Positions 1 to 6,749 of a DNA stretch of 11,242 nt are shown piece after piece (positions within the stretch are counted from its first letter, which is position 1; each line of letters opens with the position of its first letter). The notes beneath the pieces were generated by a model. The model had not been told where the DNA came from. It worked only from the letters and a program-made list of their open reading frames with translations, and made no database searches. The translations under genes were made by a program, and so were the position numbers. The DNA is from Nitrosomonadales bacterium (GTDB lineage: Bacteria > Pseudomonadota > Gammaproteobacteria > Burkholderiales > Nitrosomonadaceae), in NCBI GenBank assembly GCA_004525885.1, contig SPBV01000035.1, positions 1 to 11,242 on the forward strand, given 5' to 3'.

Positions 1-2700
1 AATAATAGAACGATTTCCACAGCGGCGGGAGAATGCACATACATGAACAGAATGATCACCATACACTTTAAGTGGGAGGTAGTTACCGTCCAGGAAAACT
101 TCAGACCAACGCGCTCGCAGGGCGAGACTCTTCCAGATAACGTAGAGCTTGATGCGACCATCTGTCATGTCTAATAGTAACGGTTGCAAACGCTGCAGCC
201 ACTGCCCCGGTGGGGCGTCGACAAGAGATCTTACTTCCGCAAGTAGCTTGCGCCTGTAGAAGAAATCAACCTGACGACGATTGTCTGGGTCTACTAAGTT
301 AAACTGCCACAACTCGCAGCCCTGATAGATATCTGGAACACCTGGCGATACAAGCTTGATTAGTGTCTGAGCAAGACTGTTGAGAAGGCCGCGTCTGGCT
401 ATAGGTTGCACCAATGAGGCAAAGTCAGCCAAAAATAAGTTATTCTCCCCAGACGTAAGTAGAGCCTGGACAAAGGCACTCGAGGCATCCTCGTAATCGA
501 TATTTACGTTAATCCAACTACTGTTTTCCTTGCTCTCGCGTAAGGCTTTGATCATATAGGCGGCAATACGTACCCGATAATTAGCAAGCTCCGCTTCATC
601 AGGAACGGTTAAAGGCCAGGTACCAACTAGGGTTTGATAGAGCAAATACTCGTCGTTGAGGGAAGGCGCCTCAATACCATCAACAATACGTTTGCGACCT
701 CGGTTCAGGCGCTTCCAGCGCTTGAGCATTTGTTTAAACGCCATCGGCATCTCTGAAAGAACATTGAGTCGAGCACGTACATCTTCTGAGCGCTTACTGT
801 CGTGAGTGGATGTGGCGAGCAGATTGTGGGGCCAGCGGGAAGCCCTAGTACGTGTAGCCGCGTGAAAAGCTGCTACGGAAATACCGAAGCGGCATGGGTC
901 CCCACCGACATCGTTGAGCGAGATCAGGCGATGGTAGCGGTAGATGGCCGTGTCTTCCACTCCCTTAGCCATCACCGGAGAAGAGACTTGCTGAAATTTC
1001 ATGGCAAAGTCCTGCACCTGCTCACGGAAGGAAGATTTGCGGCCGTGAGTAATGTCAGTTGTCAGTACCGCCTGAAGAAAATCAAAGATACCAGGGTCAG
1101 CTGTTAAGCTACGTTTCTTGGCTACCGCTACAGCCCAAGCAATATGATGACGATCATCAACTGACAATTTCCCGTACGAAACATAACTACGATAGACAGG
1201 GAAATAAGCAATCACTTCTACTAACGCATCTCGTAACCCATTGAGGGTAAAATCACAGGTATCACGGCTAGCAATTGCGATTCGTGCCAGTCGGCTGGCA
1301 AGCACATTTAACTCACTTGCCAACGCCTTGTGCAAGATAAGCTTCTTAGCTTCGTAGGCAAGCGTGCTGAAATCAGAATCAGTATTGGTGAAATCATGGT
1401 AGATACGTGTCATGCGCCGCTCAGCGGTACTATCTACAAACAAATTGTTTACCAAGTTAGCAAAGCGATAACCAGTAGCACCATGGATCGGCCAGTCTTC
1501 TGGCAAGTGCTCGTGGTCGGCAAGGATTTTCTCAATCACTAAATAAAATGGTAGCTTTTTACCCGGCTTAAAAGACTTGCCACCAATAGCTTGTTGTAGG
1601 TGGTGGAAATATTGACCTGGATCGTAAAGCCCATCAGGGTGATCGATACGTAACCCATCGATCTTGCCCTGTGCTATAAGATCAAGAACAAAAGCGTGAG
1701 TGGCATCGAACACCGCCACTTCTTCCATACGAAGAGCAGCAAGATCATTAATATCGAAGAAGCGGCGATAATTGATCTCATCAAGGGCCACTCGCCAATA
1801 AGCGAGGCGGTAGCCTTGAAGCTGAATCAGTTCGTGCAATAGATCAAAACTAGCAGCGTCTCCTGGTCTACCATTGAACTCTACTAGGTTGTCAGTAATA
1901 TGCTGAGCAATGTCGATGCAAGCCTCGCATATGGCAACGAGGCGACGCTTATGTACATCCTTATCGCGCTGGCGCTCAACTATATGCAAGGGTACCTTGT
2001 CAGTACGCTCTGGTAGACGGCTAAAAGCAGTAAGTAAAGTTTGTAGTTCGAGATAACTAGCGTTATTTTCACCAAGAGTGACTGCCAAGCGCTCAATGCG
2101 GTAGCCGATAACGTGTGGATAGGTCACAGGATCCACAGGTAACCGGTGTTCGTGATAGCGCAAACTAAATTCTCCTTTTGTTGCGTCGTAGTCAAGATCC
2201 AATTCGCCGATATTTAGCACCGTTCCATAGTGATCCCCCAGCAAAGGTAAGAGCACCTTACCCCTGATGCTAGGATTAAGTGGCTCCCAATCAATGTCAA
2301 AGAATGAACTCCATGCCGAAGCCGGGCCGTTCTCTAGCACATCCATCCACCATACGTTATCGGAACCCATGATGCCCATATGATTAGGAACAACATCAAG
2401 GATCTGGCATAGACCATGCGCCTTGAGGGTGACGACAAAATTGTCATATTCTTGCTGCGTACCAATTTCTGGATTGAGAGAATTGTGGTCAACAATGTCA
2501 TATCCGTGACTACTACCAGGTCGCGCCTTGAGATAGGATGAAGCGTAACAATGACTTACACCCAGCTCAGCGAGATAGGGCGCTACCTCCGTTGCTTGCA
2601 CGAAAGTGAAAGCATGGTTAAATTGAAGCCGGTAGGTGGCGCGTGGTATTATGGCCTCTCGGCGAAACAGTGTCGCCCCATCCTCGTTACGCTTTATCAT
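1..2700 (-). other. treY: TreY module (maltooligosyltrehalose synthase) of the fusion, residues 740-1639, C-terminus cut by window edge
   Basis: This half performs intramolecular transglucosylation of the reducing-end glucose of maltooligosaccharides to an alpha,alpha-1,1 linkage, making the substrate of TreZ. It opens with M740, then RATYRLQFNHAFTF, LGVSHCYASSYLKARPGS and HGYDIVDHNSLNPEIG, the standard TreY N-terminus. It continues through ILDVVPNHMG, WWMDVLENGP and KVLLPLLGDHYG. Catalytic residues by motif are D1092 (DGLRIDHPDGLYD), E1129 (LVIEKIL) and D1373 (STHDSKRSEDVRARL). GVPDIYQGCELW and a following VDPDNRR segment mark the C-terminal part. About 900 residues are visible; full TreY proteins of this type run somewhat beyond 900, so only a short end is missing. 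The ASSYLKAR segment has Ser where relatives have Pro. M740 (2700-2698) could serve as an independent start. Confidence 0.92.
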
Positions 2701-4917
2701 ACTTCCTCGCTCACGGAGCAACACCTCTCCTACCGTAGCGAAGCGACCATCCTCGCGCCAATCCTCAAGATCTAAAGGTAAGCGTATCAGCCAATTAGGA
2801 TATTGGTTGTTGTTACTCCCAGGAAGATTGATCTGGTCAATTACGCCAAAAATATCCTCGGGTTGCACTACCATGACCTGAGCCTTTGTCCTCGCAAGAA
2901 ATGCGTGGATTGCAATCATAAAAGGCGTCGTTATGTCAGGTACAGAAACAGGATCGATGCTTGTACCCTCGGGTAAAAGAGCCTCGTTTTCCAGTGCTAT
3001 AAGGAAACGTGCACGGTCTTGTACGCGCTCGACGACCAGCTTTTCGTGTTGATCTTCTGAAAGAAAAAGTTTAAGAGCAACGCGGATATCAAAGTCTCTA
3101 ACCTTCCAAAAAACGCGAAGAGTAGGTAAATCATGAGTGCTTACAGCTACCAGAGATTGGCGAGGATAATCAGCTGGTGGTTTGAAGTCACCTTCCAAAG
3201 TACGTTCAAATTGTAAGGGTCGATAAGAAAGCACCCCGGCTTTGGCAAGACAATGAGAGAAGCCTTCTGGTACCGTACCTAAATCCTCACCGATCACGAG
3301 GCAGTGGTTGCGATAACTCTCCAGTGCGATGATACCAAGAATGTCCTCCAGTGGATAAGAAACATAGGTACCTTGTGCTGGAGTCAAACCTACAGGCACC
3401 CAAAATATACGAGTGAGAGCCATAACATGGTCAATGCGTAGCGCACCACAATGGCGCATATTTGCGCGTAATACATCAATTAAAGGCTCATATGCCCTCT
3501 CCTGCAAACGATGTGGCACAAATGGGGGTAGCCCCCAGTCCTGCCCAAAGAGGTTCATACTATCAGGCGGCGCGCCGGCATGTGCGCCAGTAGCAAAAAC
3601 GTCCTGCCAGACCCATGCCTCTGAACCACCAGGACTCGCCCCCACCGCTAAGTCTTGATAGAGACCTACGCCCAGACCACGTCGCCAAGATTGCTGACCG
3701 ACGGAAGCAATTTGTTCATCAGCCTGCCACTGCAACCAGATAAAAAATCCTATCTCTACCTCATGTTCTACTGCAAATGCTGTCACTGCAGGTGCCTTGG
3801 GATAATGATATTCAACCGGCCAAGCCGGCCAACCCCAAACACTAGAATCTTCACATCGAAAATGCTCCTGCAAAGCTTCGAAAATGGCATGAAATTCAAG
3901 GGCCTTACCACCCTTAGTTCGGAAAAATCGAAACGCGCGTGCCCTATCAGTGTCATTCACAAGGTGGTGATCACAAAAATGGCGGTAAAGCAAAGACAAA
4001 ACCGAGCGCTTAGCTACAGATACCTCTTTGTAGCTTACTTTTTCACAAACACGCAACCTTCTTAGTTTAGTCTGGAATCGTTCAGAAGAAATGAAATGAC
4101 GCGCAACCTCACATTCTTCAAATTCCGGTACAGCTTCCACATCAATATAGAGAGTATTCAGGAAACAGCGGCTTGATGGGCTGTAAGGACTAATTTGTTC
4201 AGGGTCGTCCAAAAATAATGCATGTAGAGGATTAATTCCAACCACATCACCACCTGCATCTGCGGTCAAATCAACAAGCGTGCGTAAGTCACTAAAGTCG
4301 CCAATACCCCAATTATGCCTTGAACGTAAGCCATAGAGCTGCACTGTTGGTCCCCAAACGCGATTTTCCGCTGTTACGGCTTCCGGTTGATAACAGGTCA
4401 CCGGCACGATGATGAGAGTCATCACTCTTTGTAAATCGACCTCACGTCCGTGTTGTTCAATTTCCAGACGATAATATCCGGGCTTCAAGAGTTGGGACAA
4501 ACCTAGTTCTACACGCAAGAAGTTTGTTCCACCTATAAGGTTCTCGTCCAGCCTTGTTAACTCGGTAGGAAAAAATTCACCCCTTATTACCTTCCCTTCT
4601 TCGGATGTTAAAATCCAACAATGTTGAAGCTCTGCTGATCCCTCCGGTAGCGAGAAAGGAACAGTAATCGTTTCGTCAACCCGTAACACTTTGACAGAAG
4701 GTAGAGGCTGGCGCCATTCTTTCTCTTCTAGTCCGAGCAGCAACTCCTCGGGAGCAGTTTCTGCGGAAAAATGCATGGCAACCAGCAACGCTTGCCTAAG
4801 ATGGTCCGAGGTAACATGGCGTTTTCCTAGGACGTCTTGATATTCAGATGTAATACCGCACCGTGCAGCAAGTTGTTCTAATACCTCGGAATTATCATTG
4901 GTAGTAGAGTTGGTCAT
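1..4917 (-). CDS. malQ-treY: MalQ-TreY fusion: 4-alpha-glucanotransferase joined in frame to maltooligosyltrehalose synthase (3' end outside window)
   Basis: I translated the frame from the ATG at 4917-4915 codon by codon to base 1 and met no stop: 1639 codons, still open at the left edge. Residues 1 to about 739 are a complete MalQ; residues from about 740 onward are TreY, lacking only its extreme C-terminus. Both are cytoplasmic GH13/GH77-clan enzymes of maltodextrin metabolism: MalQ disproportionates short glucans, TreY isomerises the reducing end to a trehalose unit. The start is fixed by the ATGA overlap with treZ and by the MalQ N-terminal sequence. No Shine-Dalgarno precedes it (CCTTGACACACCA), so it probably depends on coupling to treZ. 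All six catalytic carboxylates are present, so both halves look functional. The oddity is the fusion itself, which has no linker. An indel error at the junction would produce the same picture. I am confident of the coding content and less so that a single polypeptide is made. Confidence 0.9.
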   Translation of the reverse strand, partial: MTNSTTNDNSEVLEQLAARCGITSEYQDVLGKRHVTSDHLRQALLVAMHFSAETAPEELLLGLEEKEWRQPLPSVKVLRVDETITVPFSLPEGSAELQHCWILTSEEGKVIRGEFFPTELTRLDENLIGGTNFLRVELGLSQLLKPGYYRLEIEQHGREVDLQRVMTLIIVPVTCYQPEAVTAENRVWGPTVQLYGLRSRHNWGIGDFSDLRTLVDLTADAGGDVVGINPLHALFLDDPEQISPYSPSSRCFLNTLYIDVEAVPEFEECEVARHFISSERFQTKLRRLRVCEKVSYKEVSVAKRSVLSLLYRHFCDHHLVNDTDRARAFRFFRTKGGKALEFHAIFEALQEHFRCEDSSVWGWPAWPVEYHYPKAPAVTAFAVEHEVEIGFFIWLQWQADEQIASVGQQSWRRGLGVGLYQDLAVGASPGGSEAWVWQDVFATGAHAGAPPDSMNLFGQDWGLPPFVPHRLQERAYEPLIDVLRANMRHCGALRIDHVMALTRIFWVPVGLTPAQGTYVSYPLEDILGIIALESYRNHCLVIGEDLGTVPEGFSHCLAKAGVLSYRPLQFERTLEGDFKPPADYPRQSLVAVSTHDLPTLRVFWKVRDFDIRVALKLFLSEDQHEKLVVERVQDRARFLIALENEALLPEGTSIDPVSVPDITTPFMIAIHAFLARTKAQVMVVQPEDIFGVIDQINLPGSNNNQYPNWLIRLPLDLEDWREDGRFATVGEVLLRERGSMIKRNEDGATLFRREAIIPRATYRLQFNHAFTFVQATEVAPYLAELGVSHCYASSYLKARPGSSHGYDIVDHNSLNPEIGTQQEYDNFVVTLKAHGLCQILDVVPNHMGIMGSDNVWWMDVLENGPASAWSSFFDIDWEPLNPSIRGKVLLPLLGDHYGTVLNIGELDLDYDATKGEFSLRYHEHRLPVDPVTYPHVIGYRIERLAVTLGENNASYLELQTLLTAFSRLPERTDKVPLHIVERQRDKDVHKRRLVAICEACIDIAQHITDNLVEFNGRPGDAASFDLLHELIQLQGYRLAYWRVALDEINYRRFFDINDLAALRMEEVAVFDATHAFVLDLIAQGKIDGLRIDHPDGLYDPGQYFHHLQQAIGGKSFKPGKKLPFYLVIEKILADHEHLPEDWPIHGATGYRFANLVNNLFVDSTAERRMTRIYHDFTNTDSDFSTLAYEAKKLILHKALASELNVLASRLARIAIASRDTCDFTLNGLRDALVEVIAYFPVYRSYVSYGKLSVDDRHHIAWAVAVAKKRSLTADPGIFDFLQAVLTTDITHGRKSSFREQVQDFAMKFQQVSSPVMAKGVEDTAIYRYHRLISLNDVGGDPCRFGISVAAFHAATRTRASRWPHNLLATSTHDSKRSEDVRARLNVLSEMPMAFKQMLKRWKRLNRGRKRIVDGIEAPSLNDEYLLYQTLVGTWPLTVPDEAELANYRVRIAAYMIKALRESKENSSWINVNIDYEDASSAFVQALLTSGENNLFLADFASLVQPIARRGLLNSLAQTLIKLVSPGVPDIYQGCELWQFNLVDPDNRRQVDFFYRRKLLAEVRSLVDAPPGQWLQRLQPLLLDMTDGRIKLYVIWKSLALRARWSEVFLDGNYLPLKVYGDHSVHVCAFSRRCGNRSII
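2698..2708 (-). promoter_or_regulatory. Possible internal translation start of TreY inside the fusion ORF
   Basis: The coding strand reads GAGGA, three bases (AGT), then ATG (M740 of the fusion), about 17 residues before the first conserved TreY block. The spacing is shorter than ideal, so the site is only moderate. It is what one would expect if treY was, or still is, started separately. It allows both a fused protein and free TreY. Confidence 0.45.
2701..4917 (-). other. malQ: MalQ module (GH77 amylomaltase) of the fusion, residues 1-739
   Basis: This half transfers alpha-1,4-glucan segments between maltooligosaccharides, which would lengthen chains too short for TreY. An N-terminal region (about residues 1-170) resembles the extra domain of E. 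coli-type MalQ. Core landmarks are RSRHNWGIGDF near residue 200, ISPYSPSSR near 243, WGWPAWP near 360 and GQDWGLPP near 480. The catalytic set is D496 (LRIDHVM, nucleophile), E544 (IGEDLGTVP, acid/base) and D596 (STHDLPT). From memory, E. coli MalQ has D448, E496 and D548, so the offset is a constant 48, which indicates no large internal indel. The module ends with NLPGSNNNQYPNW and a short charged tail to RERGS, which is where MalQ proteins normally stop. V602, just after the third carboxylate, replaces a glycine found at this place in E. coli MalQ (LPTLRG). Confidence 0.92.
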
Positions 4918-6749
4918 TGGTGTGTCAAGGTTTGCATATGCCAAGCAACCGACCAGGGCGGCATCTGCCCGGTAGCCAGAGAGTTAGCGCTGAGGTTGCC
5001 CGTAGCAAAAATCAAGGTTCCAGCTATTAATTTCACCTCAATATCTTTTTCACTAAGATTAGCAACAAGTGATAATGTATGGTCTTTATCTAGGTGCCAG
5101 TGTACAGAAAGTGCACGATCCGACAAGAAGGCTAGTCGTGGAGTCCCACTTCTCATACCGGCAAGGTACGGAACAATCCACTCTCGGCGAAGTAATAGCA
5201 AACGTCGATACAGTTCCAGTGTACTACGATGATGGCCATGCTCGACAGCATTCCAATCAAGCACACAATCGGTGAAAGTCTTAACAGTATTGGGATCAGG
5301 AATAGTCTCCAGCTTGGAAATATCGGAAAAAAAATCAAAGCGCGAAAATTCAGATCGTCGTCCCTCAGTAACAGCACGAGCAAGTTCCTGACTAAAATCA
5401 CAGAAAAATAAAAATGGCTGCGCAGCTGCAAATTCCTCACCCATAAATAATAAAGGAGTTTGCGGCGCGAGCAACAACAGACTCGTAAGTGCCTCAAGTG
5501 CAGCGGGAGAAACAATGTGGCACAAACGCTCGCCGAAAGCACGATTACCCACCTGATCATGATTTTGTGAAAAACTGACGAAAGCTGTCGATGGCAAATG
5601 CCCGCTTGGTTCCCCGCGCTGTTTACCTTGATGGAAGGGGGAAGGTTCACCTTGGAAAGCAAAACCTTCTGTAAGGCAACGGCCTAGAAGCCGTGCCGGA
5701 TCAATACCGTAACTACTGTAATAGCCATCTATTTCGCCGCTCGCTAGAACATGCAGGACATGGTGAATGTCATCATTCCACTGAGCAGTTGCCCTGCGTG
5801 GTTCACCTATATCGTTACGATTCAGGTAATGTGCCTGATTACGCTCATTTTCCAACACCAAATGCACATGGCGCTCCTGTCCCACACTATGTCTGACAGT
5901 TTCGGAAAGTTCCTCGATAATATCAGGGGAACTGTCATCACAAATGGCGTGAACAGCGTCCAAACGTAAACCATCTAGATGATACTCTTCCAACCAATAG
6001 ATCGCATTGTGAATGAAAAAATCACGCACAGTATCGCTACCTTCGGCATCAAAGTTGATGGCGGCACCCCAAGGGGTCACGTGGCGAGGGTTAAAGAATT
6101 TTGACGCGTAAGCGTGCAAAAAATTTCCCTCTGGGCCGAAATGATTGTACACCACGTCTAGAAGCACCATTAACCCATGTTCATGGGCAGCATTAATCAG
6201 GCGCTTAAAATCTTCGGGGCGACCATAGGCCGATTCTGGCGCAAAAGGCAGTACACCGTCGTAACCCCAGTTACGCCTTCCAGGGAAATCAGCTACAGGC
6301 ATGATCTCAATTGCAGTCACGCCCAACCTAGCTAAATAGTCGAGCCGCTCCATGACACCACTAAAATTACCTGCAGGCGTGAAGGTTCCTACGTGGAGCT
6401 CATAAATAACTGCCTCCTCCCAAGGTCGACCAAGCCAATTACTATCGGACCAGTTAAAGGAAGATGGGTTGATCACCTCGGAGGGGCCTTGCACGTCCTC
6501 TGGGTTAAAGCGAGAGGCGGGGTCAGGAACGAGTAATCCGCAGGGAAGCAGAAAACGATAGCGACTACCATTGCAAGCTGATGGCACTTCAATCTGGAAC
6601 CAGCCCGTTCCAAGTGCTGTCATAAGTAGCTCATTCGACCCATTAATCTGCAACTTAACTTCTGCGACATCAGGTGCCCAGAGACGAAAACGCACACCAC
6701 CACTCTCCAAAATCTCAGTTCCGAATGGCATAATGTGGCAGCGCTTCAT
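4914..6749 (-). CDS. treZ: Maltooligosyltrehalose trehalohydrolase
   Basis: TreZ hydrolyses the alpha-1,4 bond next to the terminal trehalose unit made by TreY, releasing free trehalose in the cytoplasm. The protein has 611 residues, usual for the family. Residues 1 to about 105 form a CBM48-like beta-sandwich domain (VRFRLWAPDVAEVKL). A GH13 barrel follows: YELHVGTFTPAGNF, IEIMPVADFPGRRNWGYDG, LLDVVYNHFGPEGN. The catalytic residues are D264 (LDGLRLDAVHAI, nucleophile), E300 (HLVLENERN, aligned with the usual LIAES glutamate) and D398 (SQNHDQVGNR). The start at 6749 is chosen because it makes an ATGA overlap with the glgX stop and has a weak GGAAA five bases upstream. A second ATG at codon 7 (MPFGTEIL) resembles the N-terminus of many TreZ proteins but lacks a ribosome site. 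The stop overlaps the malQ start in the same ATGA fashion, and the partner enzyme TreY lies just downstream. Confidence 0.95.
   Translation of the reverse strand: MKRCHIMPFGTEILESGGVRFRLWAPDVAEVKLQINGSNELLMTALGTGWFQIEVPSACNGSRYRFLLPCGLLVPDPASRFNPEDVQGPSEVINPSSFNWSDSNWLGRPWEEAVIYELHVGTFTPAGNFSGVMERLDYLARLGVTAIEIMPVADFPGRRNWGYDGVLPFAPESAYGRPEDFKRLINAAHEHGLMVLLDVVYNHFGPEGNFLHAYASKFFNPRHVTPWGAAINFDAEGSDTVRDFFIHNAIYWLEEYHLDGLRLDAVHAICDDSSPDIIEELSETVRHSVGQERHVHLVLENERNQAHYLNRNDIGEPRRATAQWNDDIHHVLHVLASGEIDGYYSSYGIDPARLLGRCLTEGFAFQGEPSPFHQGKQRGEPSGHLPSTAFVSFSQNHDQVGNRAFGERLCHIVSPAALEALTSLLLLAPQTPLLFMGEEFAAAQPFLFFCDFSQELARAVTEGRRSEFSRFDFFSDISKLETIPDPNTVKTFTDCVLDWNAVEHGHHRSTLELYRRLLLLRREWIVPYLAGMRSGTPRLAFLSDRALSVHWHLDKDHTLSLVANLSEKDIEVKLIAGTLIFATGNLSANSLATGQMPPWSVAWHMQTLTHQ

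Noticed and set aside
802..1107. Plus-strand open frame of 101 codons
   Set aside because: It is antisense to the TreY region containing the catalytic STHDSKRSED motif and has no supporting signal.
1..2700. treY as a pseudogene, suggested by the absence of a start-to-stop frame in the left part of the window
   Set aside because: Full translation shows no internal stop or frameshift and all catalytic motifs are present. The frame merely lacks its stop because it leaves the window and lacks its own stop-separated start because it is fused to MalQ.
3815..3835. GC-rich repeated TTGGCCGG motif, considered as a small repeat or regulatory palindrome
   Set aside because: It encodes the conserved WGWPAWP segment of MalQ. 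The repetition follows from the repeated Trp-Pro codons.
3655..4065. Plus-strand open frame of 136 codons
   Set aside because: It lies wholly antisense to the MalQ coding sequence, shows no recognisable motif or ribosome site, and its length is what a shadow frame can reach.
5153..5662. Minus-strand open frame of 169 codons inside treZ
   Set aside because: It is an out-of-frame shadow of the TreZ C-terminal half, which carries the catalytic D398 in the real frame. The product is a low-complexity hydrophobic/Arg-rich string with no family resemblance.
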